Source: Roseivivax lentus
GTDB taxonomy: Bacteria; Pseudomonadota; Alphaproteobacteria; Rhodobacterales; Rhodobacteraceae
Direction: 5' to 3'
Assembly: GCF_900156805.1 (NCBI RefSeq)
Contig: NZ_FTOQ01000002.1
Location: 620,001 to 684,000, forward strand
Length of the DNA stretch: 64,000 nucleotides
Made by a program: the position numbers and the translations under genes. Positions 8,543 to 17,675 of this stretch are shown here, one piece after another (the first letter of the stretch is position 1; every line of letters starts with the position of its first letter). The notes under the pieces were generated by a model. It was given only the letters and a program-made list of their open reading frames with translations. It had not been told where the DNA came from and made no database searches.

Positions 8543-9505
8543 TCAGCCAATCTCGATCACCACCTTGCCCGTGGATTTCCGCCGCCGCATCAGTTCGAGC
8601 CCGTCTGCGGCCTCCGCAAGCGGGAGGACATGGCTGACATGGGGCTTCAGGCGGCCCTCCGCATACCAGCCCATCAGCGTGGACAGGCTGTCCGTGATGA
8701 CCTCCGGGCGGAAGGCCAGGTATCCGCCCCAGTAGAGCCCCATGATCGACAGGTTCTTCACCAGAAGGTGGTTCGCCTTGATCTGCGGCACGTCGCCGGA
8801 GGCGAAGCCGATGGGCAGAAGCCGCGCCTCGGGATTGCAGGCGCGGAACGCCGCTTCGAACTGCTCGCCGCCGACCGGATCGTAGACCACGTCGGCGCCG
8901 CCCAGCGCCTTGACCTCGGCGCGCAGATCGGCGGTCTCGGCGTCGATCAGGTGATCCGCACCGGCCCGTTCGGCCACGGCGAGCTTGTCCGCCCCGCGCG
9001 CGCAGGCGATGACCGTGGCACCCATCAGCTTGCCGATCTCGACCGCGGTCAGGCCGACTCCGCCCGCCGCACCGAGCACCAGAAGCGTCTCGCCCGGCTG
9101 CAGCCGCGCCCGGTGATCGAGCGCCACGTGACTGGTGCCGTAGGCGATCTGGAAGGCCGCGGCGTCCACGGCGCTCATCGCATCGGGCAGGTGGACCGCC
9201 CGGCGCGCCTCGAACACGCCGTATTCGGCCAGCCCGCCCCGTCCGCCGAAGACCGCGACCCGGTCGCCCGGCGCGAAGCCGGTCACATCGGCGCCCACCG
9301 CGTCGATTGTGCCCGCGACCTCCATGCCGAGGATGAAGGGCAGGGCCGGCGTGTCCTGGTAGGTGCCCTTCATCATCAGCAGATCCGCGAAGTTCAGACC
9401 GCAGGCCGCGATCCGGACGCGGATCTCGGCGGGGCCGGGCTCCGGCATGACCGCGTCGGCCAGATGCGGAGGGGTGTCGTGGCTTTCAACGATCAACGCG
9501 CGCAT
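8543..9505 (-). CDS. NADPH:quinone oxidoreductase family protein (zinc-independent MDR)
   Basis: A 320-residue medium-chain reductase. It starts MRALIVESHD after AAGGA. It contains the GroES-like N-terminal domain (CGLNFADLLMMKGTYQ, FILGMEVAGTI, APGDRVAVFGGRGGLAEY) and a Rossmann domain with LVLGAAGGVGLTAVEIGK. The catalytic zinc ligands of alcohol dehydrogenases are absent, as expected for quinone oxidoreductases. It reduces quinones or enals with NADPH in the cytosol. It stands alone, with about 170 bases free on the downstream side. Confidence 0.92.
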   Translation of the reverse strand: MRALIVESHDTPPHLADAVMPEPGPAEIRVRIAACGLNFADLLMMKGTYQDTPALPFILGMEVAGTIDAVGADVTGFAPGDRVAVFGGRGGLAEYGVFEARRAVHLPDAMSAVDAAAFQIAYGTSHVALDHRARLQPGETLLVLGAAGGVGLTAVEIGKLMGATVIACARGADKLAVAERAGADHLIDAETADLRAEVKALGGADVVYDPVGGEQFEAAFRACNPEARLLPIGFASGDVPQIKANHLLVKNLSIMGLYWGGYLAFRPEVITDSLSTLMGWYAEGRLKPHVSHVLPLAEAADGLELMRRRKSTGKVVIEIG

Positions 9506-9816
9506 GTTCGGATCCTTCGACAAATGGGCATGCCCGTGATGCGCGTCCGGGTCCCGAGCGTCAAGCGCGCCGGGAGGTGCCGCAAAAATCGGCTTGGGTC
9601 GGCACGAATCGGCCTTTCCATGGGCGGTATCGCGACTGCCGCACACGTTCTTGCGTCTTGTATGGTAATAACATTTCGCTATAACCTTGCGGGACTGATT
9701 GGCTGGGCAGACCATCGCCTGTGTTAGGTACGAGTGTTCAAACCCGACGCGCCGATAGACGCATATCCGCAAGATGTGCCCTGCGGTCGTCTGGCGCATA
9801 ACAAAGGGAACAGGTT
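9506..9816. other. Spacer upstream of the XRE regulator
   Basis: 311 bases without a supported gene between the divergent quinone oxidoreductase and XRE genes. It is AT-richer from about 9650, where a promoter-like pair is seen; the rest shows no clear signal. Confidence 0.5.
9658..9685 (+). promoter_or_regulatory. Possible sigma-70 promoter for the XRE gene
   Basis: TTGTAT and TATAAC separated by 16 bases in the only AT-rich stretch of the spacer, about 130 bases before the XRE start codon. It is a motif match only. Confidence 0.3.
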
Positions 9817-10197
9817 ATGACGCATCCCGTCGATGTTCATGTGGGTAAACGAATTCGCCATCGCCGATGGCTTGTGGGGATGACCCAGCAACAGCTCGCC
9901 GAAAAGGTGGGAATCAAGTTCCAGCAGATCCAGAAATACGAAACCGGCGCCAACCGCGTTTCCGCATCGCGTCTTTGGGACATCGCCGATGCGCTCGACG
10001 TGCCGGTCAGCTGCTTCTTCGAAGGCATCGACGAGGCGGAAGACAAGGCCGAGGATGCGGCCTCCGGTGCCAAGGTGCCCGCGGATATCCTCGGTGACAA
10101 GGAGGCGCTCGATCTCGTGCGATCCTATTATGCGATCCCGGAAAACCAGCGCCGGCGCCTGTTCGAACTGGCGCGGGTGCTTTCCGACGTCGCCTGA
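9817..10197 (+). CDS. XRE-family helix-turn-helix regulator
   Basis: A 126-residue regulator with a Cro/CI-type HTH at residues 11-66 (GMTQQQLAEKVGIKFQQIQK, then YETGANRVSASRLWDIADAL). An acidic linker follows (EDKAEDAAS), then a C-terminal helical segment (ALDLVRSYYAIPENQRRRLF). Proteins of this exact layout are common and conserved in Rhodobacteraceae and other alphaproteobacteria. It is followed after 111 bases by the HisN-like gene in the same orientation; co-transcription is possible. Confidence 0.9.
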   Translation: MTHPVDVHVGKRIRHRRWLVGMTQQQLAEKVGIKFQQIQKYETGANRVSASRLWDIADALDVPVSCFFEGIDEAEDKAEDAASGAKVPADILGDKEALDLVRSYYAIPENQRRRLFELARVLSDVA

Positions 10198-10308
10198 AAG
10201 CCCCGGTTGGTCGACGAGGCGCGCGGCAAGAGCGCGCCCCGTCCGGCACCGCGTGAGCCCGACACCACGCGCCGCGATCCGGCGCAGCTTCCTGCGGACC
10301 AGCCGTCC

Positions 10309-11112
10309 ATGAATTTCGCTCTCACCGACGCGGATCGCGCCGATATTCTCGCCACGGCCGATCTGCTGGCCGATATGGCGCGCGACGTCATCCTGCCGCA
10401 TTTCCGCAGCCGGGAGCTTGGCGCGGACAACAAGGATGCGGCGGGGTTCGATCCGGTCACCGAGGCCGACCGCGCAGCCGAGCAGGCCATGCGCGACATC
10501 CTCGCCACCCGCCGCCCGGCGGATGCGATCCTGGGCGAGGAGTTTGGCCCGCAACCGGGTGAAAGCGGTCTGACCTGGGTGCTCGATCCGATCGACGGCA
10601 CGCGCGGGTTCCTCTGCGGCACGCCCACCTGGGGTGTGCTCATCGCGCTGTCGACCGCGGACCGGGTGCTTTACGGCGTCATCGATCAGCCCTTCACCGG
10701 CGAACGGTTCCGGGGCGGTATGGGGCAGGCCGAGGTTACCGGCCCGCAAGGGTCCTATCCGCTGGCCGCGCGGGCCACGACCGATCTCGCCCGGGCCCGG
10801 CTGATGACGACCTTCCCAGAGGTCGGCACGCCAAGCCAGCGCGCCGCCTTCGACCGGGTCGCGGCCAGGGTCGAACTCACCCGCTTCGGCATGGATTGCT
10901 ACGCCTATGCGCTTCTGGCCTGCGGACAGATCGACCTGGTGATCGAGGCCGGCCTCAACGCCTACGACATCCAGGCGCCGATTGCCGTGATCGAGGCGGC
11001 GGGGGGTATCGTCACCGACTGGTCGGGCGGCCCGGCGCTGCAGGGCGGCACGGCGCTGGCCGCGGCCACGCCGGAGCTGCACCGCGCGGCGCTGGTGCTC
11101 CTGAAAGGCTGA
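10309..11112 (+). CDS. Inositol monophosphatase-family phosphatase, probable histidinol-phosphatase
   Basis: A 267-residue Mg2+-dependent phosphatase of the IMPase superfamily. Metal-binding motifs are visible: GFDPVTEADRAAE, ILGEEFG, WVLDPIDGTRGF, and the C-terminal YDIQAPIAVIEAAGG. The spacing and the TPTWGVLIAL segment resemble HisN-type histidinol-phosphatases, which supply the hisB phosphatase step in many alphaproteobacteria, but inositol or nucleotide phosphatase activity is not excluded. ATG 10309 is preferred over upstream TTG codons because the family N-terminus starts there; the ribosome site is weak. It sits four bases upstream of the 8-oxoguanine deaminase gene, so the two are probably one transcript. 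Confidence 0.85.
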   Translation: MNFALTDADRADILATADLLADMARDVILPHFRSRELGADNKDAAGFDPVTEADRAAEQAMRDILATRRPADAILGEEFGPQPGESGLTWVLDPIDGTRGFLCGTPTWGVLIALSTADRVLYGVIDQPFTGERFRGGMGQAEVTGPQGSYPLAARATTDLARARLMTTFPEVGTPSQRAAFDRVAARVELTRFGMDCYAYALLACGQIDLVIEAGLNAYDIQAPIAVIEAAGGIVTDWSGGPALQGGTALAAATPELHRAALVLLKG

Positions 11113-11116
11113 GCCG

Positions 11117-12457
11117 ATGGCCGAACGGCTCCTGCGCAACGCCGACACGATCCTCACGATGGACGATACCGGCACTGAGCTGAGCGGCAGCGATATTCGC
11201 ATCCGCGACGGTGTCATCGCAGAGATCGGCCCGAACCTCGAGACCAGCGGTGCCGTGCACGATCTGCGCGGCTGCCTCGTCACGCCCGGCCTCGTGAACA
11301 CCCATCACCACCTCTACCAGACCCTAACCCGGGCGGTGCCGGGCGCGCAGGATGCGCTCCTGTTCGGCTGGCTCGACCGGCTCTACCCGATCTGGGCGCG
11401 GATGGGCCCTGAGGATATGCGCCTCTCGGCGCTGGTCGGACTTGCGGAACTGGCGCTGTCGGGCTGCACGCTGACCTCCGACCATCTCTATCTCTATCCC
11501 AACGGCGCCCGGCTCGACGATACGATCGACGCGGCGCGCGACATCGGGCTGCGCTTCCATCCCACGCGCGGCGCGATGTCCATCGGGCGCAGCGCCGGCG
11601 GCCTGCCGCCCGACAGCCTGGTGGAGCCCGAAGCGGCGATCCTCGAGGATGCGATCCGCGTCATCGACGCCTTCCACGACCCCCTCCCGGGCGCGATGAT
11701 CCGCGTCGGCGTCGCGCCCTGTTCGCCCTTCTCGGTCAGCCGCGAATTGATGCGCGACGCCGCGCTTCTGGCGCGCGACAAGGGCGTGATGCTGCACACG
11801 CACCTGGCCGAGAACGACGAGGATGTGGCCTACAGTCTCGCCCATTTCGGCTGCCGGCCCGGCCAATATGCCGAGGATCTGGGCTGGACCGGCGACGATG
11901 TCTGGCACGCCCATTGCGTGAAGCTCGACGCGCAGGAGATCGACCTCTTCGCGCGGACCCGCACCGGCATCGCCCATTGCCCCTGTTCGAATTGCCGCCT
12001 CGGCTCGGGCATCGCGCCGGTGCGGGCCATGCGCGATGCGGGCGTCCGGGTCGGGCTCGGCGTCGACGGCTCGGCCTCGAACGACGCGGGCAACCTCGTC
12101 GCCGAGGCGCGGATGGCGATGCTGCTGCAGCGCGTCGACCGCGGCGCCGATGCGATGAGCGCGCGCGAGGCGCTTCGGATCGCGACGCGCGGCGGGGCAG
12201 AGGTGCTGGGCCGCCCGGAATGCGGCCGGATCGCATTGGGCGCGCGCGCCGATATCGCGGTCTGGGACATGACCGGCATCGAGGCCGCGGGCAGCTGGGA
12301 CAAGGCCGCGCTTCTGCTCGCAGGCCCCATGCGCGTGCGCGACCTCTTCGTGGAGGGCCGACCGGTCGTCACCGGCGGCACGTTGGTCACGATCGATCTG
12401 CCCGCCGCCATCGCCGCGCAGAACCGCCGCGCGATGGCGCTCGCCGCACAGAGCTGA
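11117..12457 (+). CDS. 8-oxoguanine deaminase
   Basis: Amidohydrolase-superfamily enzyme of 446 residues converting 8-oxoguanine to urate plus ammonia, part of purine damage clearance or salvage. Metal ligands are visible: VNTHHHLYQTL (HxH), HTHLAEND, the H in WHAHCVKLDA and the D in LGVDGSASND. The segment HCPCSNCRLGSGIAPVR is the strongest family marker for the 8-oxoguanine/cytosine-like deaminases. It lies four bases after the HisN-like gene and is convergent with a guanine deaminase. Substrate assignment is by family resemblance. Confidence 0.85.
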   Translation: MAERLLRNADTILTMDDTGTELSGSDIRIRDGVIAEIGPNLETSGAVHDLRGCLVTPGLVNTHHHLYQTLTRAVPGAQDALLFGWLDRLYPIWARMGPEDMRLSALVGLAELALSGCTLTSDHLYLYPNGARLDDTIDAARDIGLRFHPTRGAMSIGRSAGGLPPDSLVEPEAAILEDAIRVIDAFHDPLPGAMIRVGVAPCSPFSVSRELMRDAALLARDKGVMLHTHLAENDEDVAYSLAHFGCRPGQYAEDLGWTGDDVWHAHCVKLDAQEIDLFARTRTGIAHCPCSNCRLGSGIAPVRAMRDAGVRVGLGVDGSASNDAGNLVAEARMAMLLQRVDRGADAMSAREALRIATRGGAEVLGRPECGRIALGARADIAVWDMTGIEAAGSWDKAALLLAGPMRVRDLFVEGRPVVTGGTLVTIDLPAAIAAQNRRAMALAAQS

Positions 12458-12598
12458 CGGCGCGGCGCGCCCGCCTTGACCGCCCTCGGCTCCCGCGGCA
12501 TCGACCGCGCGGCGCGCTCCGGCAGGCCGCGCCACCCCCCCCGGGTTCACCTTTCCAGAAAACGCATGGCTCCGGCGGACAGGGCGCGCGCCGCGCGG

Positions 12599-13885
12599 TC
12601 AGCCGCGCCGTCCGCCGATCCAGGTGTCGCGCACCGCGCGGTCGTCGCCCAGCATGATCGTCGCGAAGACCTCCTCCCAGGCATCTTCGGCGCGGGCCGC
12701 GCGCTGGGCGATGGCCGGGGTCGAGGCGAGGTCGAGCACGCAAAGGTCGGCCTCCGCCCCGGGCGCCAGCGTCCCGATCTTGCCCGCCATGCCCAGGGTT
12801 TCCGCCGACCCGGCCGTCGCCAGCCACATCAGCTCCGCCGCGTGCAGCGCGTGGCCGCGCAACTGCCCGATCTCGTAGGCCGCGGCCATGGTGCGCAGCA
12901 TCGAGAAGGACGACCCCCCGCCGGTATCGGTGGCGAGCCCCAAGCGCAGGCCGCGCGCCACGAGCCCCGCCATGTCGAACAGCCCCGATCCGATGAAGGT
13001 GTTGGAGGTCGGACAATGGATCACTGCGGCGCCCACCTCCGCCAGCCGGTCCACCTCGCGCGGGGTGAGGTGGATCGCGTGGCCGTAAAGCCCGCCGGCA
13101 CCCAGCAGGCCGAAGCGCTCATAGGTGTCGAGATAGTCGCGCGCCTCGGGGAAGAGCTGCGCCACCCAGGCGATCTCGTCGGTCTGCTCGGATAGGTGCG
13201 TCTGCATCAGGCAATCGGGATGCTGCGCCCAGAGCGCTCCCAGCGCTTCGAGCTGTTCGGGCGAGGAGGTGGGCGAGAAGCGCGGCGTGATCACATACGA
13301 CGCCCGACCGCGGCCATGCCAGCGCGCCAGCAGCGCCGCGCTGTCGTCCAAAGCGCTTTGGGCGGTGTCGCAAAGCGCTTCGGGCGCGTTCCGGTCCATG
13401 CAGGTCTTGCCCGCGAAGACCCGCTGGCCGCGCGCCTCGGCGGCCTCGAAGAAGGCATCGACGGAAGCGGGATGCGACGTGCAATAGCTCGCGACGCACG
13501 TGGTGCCTGCCGCGCGGGTCAGGTCGAGATAGCTGTCGGCCACGGCGCGGGCATAGGCCGGGTCGTCAAAGCGCATCTCCTCGGGGAAGGTGTAGGTCTC
13601 CAGCCAGTCGATCAGGCGTTTGCCCCAGCTCGCGATGATGCGGGTCTGGGGATAATGCACATGGGCATCGACGAAGCCCGGGCAGATCAGGTCGCGGCCA
13701 TAGCGGGTTTCGGGCAGGTCCGGATGGGCGCGGCGCAGCTCGCCCGCAGGACCGAGCGCGGCGATCCGGCCGTCCCGGATCGCGACGGCCCAGTCGTCCT
13801 CGATCCGGGCGGCACCCGGCCCCTCGCGCAGCGGCGCGCCGTCCCAGATCAGCACCCGCCCGCTCAGCAATGCCGCGTCCTGCAT
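12599..13885 (-). CDS. guaD: Guanine deaminase
   Basis: Zinc amidohydrolase of 428 residues that deaminates guanine to xanthine. Conserved segments are CPGFVDAHVHYPQTRIIAS, the substrate/metal loop in CMDRNAPE, QTHLSEQTDEI, LYGHAIHLT, HCPTSNTFIGSGLF and LATDTGGGSSFSM. ATG 13885 is used (GGGAG nine bases upstream); ATG 13906 seven codons upstream is also possible. It converges on the 8-oxoguanine deaminase gene, giving a small purine-deamination locus. Confidence 0.92.
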   Translation of the reverse strand: MQDAALLSGRVLIWDGAPLREGPGAARIEDDWAVAIRDGRIAALGPAGELRRAHPDLPETRYGRDLICPGFVDAHVHYPQTRIIASWGKRLIDWLETYTFPEEMRFDDPAYARAVADSYLDLTRAAGTTCVASYCTSHPASVDAFFEAAEARGQRVFAGKTCMDRNAPEALCDTAQSALDDSAALLARWHGRGRASYVITPRFSPTSSPEQLEALGALWAQHPDCLMQTHLSEQTDEIAWVAQLFPEARDYLDTYERFGLLGAGGLYGHAIHLTPREVDRLAEVGAAVIHCPTSNTFIGSGLFDMAGLVARGLRLGLATDTGGGSSFSMLRTMAAAYEIGQLRGHALHAAELMWLATAGSAETLGMAGKIGTLAPGAEADLCVLDLASTPAIAQRAARAEDAWEEVFATIMLGDDRAVRDTWIGGRRG

Positions 13886-14114
13886 CTCGCCTGTCTCCCT
13901 GCCCATGGCCGTCCTGCGGGCCGCGCCCGCGCGGTCCCGGCGGCCCGCACCGGCCGCCTCTGAATGCGCGCAAATCCCCGCCGCGCGGCCCGTTTCCAGT
14001 CTCCGCCGCGCGCGACCCTACGCGCCTCCGCGGCCATGGTAAATTGTCGATCCGCCCTGTTGCTTTCCCGGGCGCTGCCCTAGTCTCCGACGAAATGCGC
14101 ACGAGGACCCCGCC

Positions 14115-15509
14115 ATGGTGCAAGAGCCCGATATCGCCCCCGAACCCGAGACCGAGGATGACGACGCCTACGCGTTGTCGCCGCGCACCATCGCCGCCAT
14201 CCTCGAGGCGGTCGAGGCCGGGGCACGCGAGACGCTGGTTGCGCTCATGGAGCCGCTGCATGCCGCCGACATCGCCGACATGCTGGAACAGATCGACGCC
14301 GCCGACCGGGCCGCGCTGATCCGGCTATACGACCGCGAATTCGACGGCGAGATCCTGACCGAGCTCGACGAGGGCATCCGCGAGGAGGTCATCCGCATCC
14401 TCAAGCCCGAGGTGCTGGCCGAGGCGGTGCGCGAGCTTGATTCCGACGATGTGGTCGACCTGCTGGAGGATCTCGAGGCCGAGCAGCGCGACTCGATCCT
14501 CGGTGCGCTGACCGACCGCGACCGCCTCGCCATCGAGCAATCGCTGGAATTCCCGGATTATTCCGCCGGCCGCCTGATGCAGCGCGAGGTCGTCATGGCG
14601 CCCGAGCACTGGACCGTGGGCGAGGCCATCGACTACATGCGCGCGACCGAGGACCTGCCGGACCAGTTCTACCACGTCATCCTGGTCGATCCGCGGATGA
14701 AACCCGTGGGCAAGGTGGCGCTGGGCAAGCTCATGTCCTCGCCGCGCCCGGTCAAGCTGTCTGACATCACCGATGCGAGCTTCCACGTCATCCCGGTGAC
14801 CCGGCCCGAGGCCGATGTCGCCTATGCGTTCAACCAGTATCACCTGATCTCGGCCCCGGTGGTGGACGAGAACGAGCGGCTGGTCGGCGTGATCACCATC
14901 GACGACGCGATGATGGTCCTCGACGAGGAACACGAAGAGGACATCCTGCGCCTGGCCGGTGTGGGCGAGGAAAGCTCGCTGTCGGACACGGCGCTCGAGA
15001 CCACCCGGCAGCGGTTTCCCTGGCTCGCGGTGAACCTCGCCACCGCGATCCTCGCCTCGCTGGTGATCGCGCAATTCGAGGCGGCCATCGCCCAGATCAC
15101 CGCGCTCGCGGTGCTGATGCCCATCGTCGCCTCGATGGGCGGCAATGCGGGCACGCAATCGCTGACCGTGGCGGTGCGGGCGCTGGCGACGCGCGACCTC
15201 ACCGGCTCCAACGCCTGGCGGGTGATCCGGCGCGAGGCGGCTGTGGGCCTCATCATGGGGGTCGCCTTCGCCGTGGTCATGGGCATCGTCGGGCTGATCT
15301 GGTTCGGCTCGACGACGCTGGGCTGGGTGATCTTCGCGGCGATGATCATCAACATGCTGGCCGCGGCGCTGGCGGGGATCGGCATCCCGATCGTGCTGGA
15401 AAAGCTGCGCGTCGATCCCGCGCTCGCCTCCGGCACCTTCGTGACCACCGTGACCGATGTGGTGGGCTTCTTCGCCTTTCTCGGCCTCGCCTCGGCCGTG
15501 CTGCTGTGA
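14115..15509 (+). CDS. mgtE: Magnesium transporter MgtE
   Basis: Homodimeric Mg2+ channel of 464 residues in the inner membrane. Order of domains: acidic N-terminal superhelical domain (about residues 25-130, DIADMLEQIDAADRAALI), a CBS pair (about 135-260, with HLISAPVVDENERLVGVITI), a plug helix, then five membrane helices from about residue 290. The family signature ASMGGNAGTQSLTVAVRAL and the pore aspartate in TTVTDVVGFFAF are present. Cytosolic CBS domains sense Mg2+ and gate the pore in studied homologues. It is coupled to the next gene by a GTGA overlap. Confidence 0.96.
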   Translation: MVQEPDIAPEPETEDDDAYALSPRTIAAILEAVEAGARETLVALMEPLHAADIADMLEQIDAADRAALIRLYDREFDGEILTELDEGIREEVIRILKPEVLAEAVRELDSDDVVDLLEDLEAEQRDSILGALTDRDRLAIEQSLEFPDYSAGRLMQREVVMAPEHWTVGEAIDYMRATEDLPDQFYHVILVDPRMKPVGKVALGKLMSSPRPVKLSDITDASFHVIPVTRPEADVAYAFNQYHLISAPVVDENERLVGVITIDDAMMVLDEEHEEDILRLAGVGEESSLSDTALETTRQRFPWLAVNLATAILASLVIAQFEAAIAQITALAVLMPIVASMGGNAGTQSLTVAVRALATRDLTGSNAWRVIRREAAVGLIMGVAFAVVMGIVGLIWFGSTTLGWVIFAAMIINMLAAALAGIGIPIVLEKLRVDPALASGTFVTTVTDVVGFFAFLGLASAVLL

Positions 15510-16069
15510 GCCTCGCCGAGGCCAAGGCCGCCGCCCGCGAGGCCGCCTTCGCCGCCCGGGCCGCGGCCCATGCGGCGCATGGGCCGGGCCGCGCCGGGCA
15601 TCTTTCTGAGGTGCTGGCGGGCTATCGCGGCGTGCCGCTTTCGGGCTATTGGCCGATCCGCACCGAGATCGATCCGCGCCCCGCGATGGAGGAGGCCGCG
15701 GCCCACGGCCCCGTCGCCCTGCCGGTGATCGAAGGCGCGGGCCGCCCGCTGCGCTTTGCCCGCTGGGAGCCGGGCTGCGCCATGGTCCCGGGCCCCTTCG
15801 GCGCGCAGGTGCCCGAGGTTCAGGACTTTCTCGTGCCCGAGATCCTGATCGTGCCGCTCCTGGCCTTCACCCGCGACGGCGCGCGGCTGGGCTATGGCGG
15901 CGGCTTCTACGACCGCACGCTTGCGGAACTGCGCGCCGCGCGCGCCACGCTGGCGGTTGGCTTTGCCTATGCCGCGCAGGAGGTCGCGCGGCTGCCGCTC
16001 GAGCCCACCGACGCGCCGCTCGACATGATCGTGACCGAGCGCGAGGTGATCGGCCTGCGGGCGGGCTGA
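15506..16069 (+). CDS. 5-formyltetrahydrofolate cyclo-ligase
   Basis: ATP-dependent conversion of 5-formyl-THF to 5,10-methenyl-THF. The 187-residue product fits the family. Visible are the basic N-terminal segment, SGYWPIRTEIDPRP, the nucleotide/folate-binding motif LGYGGGFYDRTL and the C-terminal LPLEPTDAPLDMIVTE. It starts with GTG inside the mgtE stop region (GTGA overlap), so translation is coupled to mgtE. The lysine/arginine-rich N-terminus expected for ATP binding is short but present. Confidence 0.93.
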   Translation: MSLAEAKAAAREAAFAARAAAHAAHGPGRAGHLSEVLAGYRGVPLSGYWPIRTEIDPRPAMEEAAAHGPVALPVIEGAGRPLRFARWEPGCAMVPGPFGAQVPEVQDFLVPEILIVPLLAFTRDGARLGYGGGFYDRTLAELRAARATLAVGFAYAAQEVARLPLEPTDAPLDMIVTEREVIGLRAG

Positions 16070-16122
16070 GCGACGGCAGGCTGCGGGGGCTTTTGGCTCT
16101 GCTTTCGTCGAGTAGGGCGAGG

Positions 16123-16332
16123 GGCGCGCGCAGAAGGCGAGGGGGCTGTCTGCCCCACCGCCATTATCCTTGGATCAATGGCGCGCGTTGAAGGCGAGGG
16201 GGCTGTCTGCCCCACCGCCATTTTCCTTGGATCAATGGCGCGCGCAGAAGGCGAGAGGGCTGTCTGCCCCACCGCCATTATCCTTGGATCAATGGCGCGC
16301 GCAGAAAGCGAGGGGGCTGTCTGCCCCCTCGC
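16123..16332 (+). repeat. 57-bp direct tandem repeat, 3.7 copies
   Basis: Units begin at 16123, 16180, 16237 and 16294; the first three are complete and differ at only a few positions. The unit contains GGGGGCTGTCTGCCCC, the hairpin half of the REP-like element, followed by ACCGCCATTATCCTTGGATC. The fourth unit does not finish; after CTGCCCC it runs into the intact REP-like element at 16310-16367. This looks like amplification of the 5' half of the element. There are no spacers, so it is not a CRISPR array. Confidence 0.9.
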
Positions 16333-16367
16333 GCTCCCCCGAGAGGTATTTTCGGTCCGGCCGTGAC
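16310..16367 (+). repeat. REP-like intergenic element, family 1, copy 2
   Basis: Hairpin GGGGGCTGTCTGCCCCC followed by CTCCCCCGAGAGGTATTTTC, GGTCC and GTGAC. Block order matches copy 1 (1670-1731) and the island-split copy 3. Confidence 0.75.
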
Positions 16368-16562
16368 AGGGCGGCGGCGCGCCTGCCCGATCAGGGACAC
16401 GCGGATGTCGGCGGGGCGGAGACGCTTGCGGCGGGCAAGTGACGGGGCGCGGGGCGGGCGCCGCCTGGTGGCGCGGCGCATCGGAAAGGTGCGCGCCGCT
16501 CAGGTGGTGGCGCGGGCAGGCGATTGCGCGGGATGCGCCGCCGGGCGTCCTGCCCGGGCGGC

Positions 16563-17549
16563 TTACTTCATCGCGACGCTGGCGGCGCTTTCGGGGAGTT
16601 CCTCGTCGAAGCAGCGCTGGTAGAATTCCGCCACGGTCTGGCGCTCCAGCTCGTCGCACTTGTTGAGGAACGAGACGCGGAAGGCATAGCCGGTATTGCC
16701 GAAGATCTGCGTGTTCTGCGCCCAGGCGATCACCGTGCGCGGGCTCATCACCGTGGACAGGTCGCCGTTCATGAAGGCGGTGCGGGTCAGTTCCGCAACG
16801 GTCACCATCTGGCGCACCTGGCGGCGGCCCTTCTCGGTGTCGTAGGCGGGGTTTTTCGAGATCACGATCTCGACCTCGGCATCGACCGGCAGGTAGTTCA
16901 GCGTGGCAACCAGCGACCAGCGGTCCATCTGGCCCTGGTTGATCTGCTGGGTGCCGTGATAGAGCCCGGTCGTATCCCCGAGACCCACGGTGTTCGAGGT
17001 CGCGAAGATGCGGAAATAGGGATGCGGGTGGATCACCTCGTTCTGATCGAGAAGCGTCAGCTTGCCGTCCACCTCGAGCACGCGCTGGATCACAAACATC
17101 ACGTCGGCGCGGCCCGCATCGTATTCGTCGAAGACGATGGCGGTCGGGTTGCGCAGCGCCCAGGGCAGGATGCCTTCCTGGAATTGCGTGGTCTGCTTGC
17201 CGTCCACCAGGCGGATCGCGTCCTTGCCGATGAGGTCGATCCGGCTGATATGGCTGTCGAGATTGACGCGCACCGCGGGCCAGTTCAGCCGGGCCGCGAC
17301 CTGCTCGATATGGGTCGACTTGCCGGTGCCGTGATACCCCTGGATCATCACCCGGCGGTTGTGCTCGAACCCTGCGAGAATCGCCAGCGTGGTGTCGGGG
17401 TCGAACTTGTAGGTCGAATCGATATCGGGCACCCGGTCGCTCGCTTCGGGGAAGCCGTGCACCACCATATCGGTGTCGATGCCGAAGACCTCGCGCACCG
17501 AATGTTCGACCGTCGGTTTGGCATTGATATCCATCGATCCGTCCGCCAT
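16563..17549 (-). CDS. cobS: Aerobic cobaltochelatase subunit CobS
   Basis: AAA+ ATPase subunit (328 residues) of the CobNST cobaltochelatase that inserts cobalt into hydrogenobyrinate a,c-diamide in aerobic cobalamin synthesis. Walker A is [13 protein letters not shown], Walker [14 protein letters not shown], sensor ATSNTVG. The N-terminal [20 protein letters not shown] segment is typical of alphaproteobacterial CobS. ATG 17549 gives the expected family start. Neither cobT nor cobN is adjacent. The J-domain gene that, as I recall, normally precedes cobS in this family of bacteria is at 36008-36634, separated by the sigma-factor locus and the island. Confidence 0.95.
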   Translation of the reverse strand: MADGSMDINAKPTVEHSVREVFGIDTDMVVHGFPEASDRVPDIDSTYKFDPDTTLAILAGFEHNRRVMIQGYHGTGKSTHIEQVAARLNWPAVRVNLDSHISRIDLIGKDAIRLVDGKQTTQFQEGILPWALRNPTAIVFDEYDAGRADVMFVIQRVLEVDGKLTLLDQNEVIHPHPYFRIFATSNTVGLGDTTGLYHGTQQINQGQMDRWSLVATLNYLPVDAEVEIVISKNPAYDTEKGRRQVRQMVTVAELTRTAFMNGDLSTVMSPRTVIAWAQNTQIFGNTGYAFRVSFLNKCDELERQTVAEFYQRCFDEELPESAASVAMK

Positions 17550-17675
17550 GCTTTTCCGTGTCCTTTCGGTCGATCCTCGTGTCGCGCCTCTGGTGCAACA
17601 TATCGCGCGGAGGGGCAAGGGAAAGCCCGGGCCTGCGGCACTGCGATCCGGGAAAAAAAGGGCGAATGCCGCATC

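Larger units (their letters stand above)
16070..16562. other. Repeat-filled spacer between the cyclo-ligase and cobS genes
   Basis: 493 bases between two genes that converge on it. It holds the 57-base tandem array and a REP-like element. From about 16370 to 16562 it is simply GC-rich with no recognised feature. Small frames across the array are open only because the unit length is a multiple of three. Confidence 0.7.

Noticed and set aside
16123-16332. CRISPR array
   Set aside because: The 57-base units are contiguous with no unique spacers and no cas genes.
16170-16442. Plus-strand frame encoding a 19-residue repeat (DQWRAQKARGLSAP type)
   Set aside because: The repeat is the 57-base DNA array; its length is a multiple of three, so all frames repeat. 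There is no ribosome site, and the frame runs into the REP-like element.
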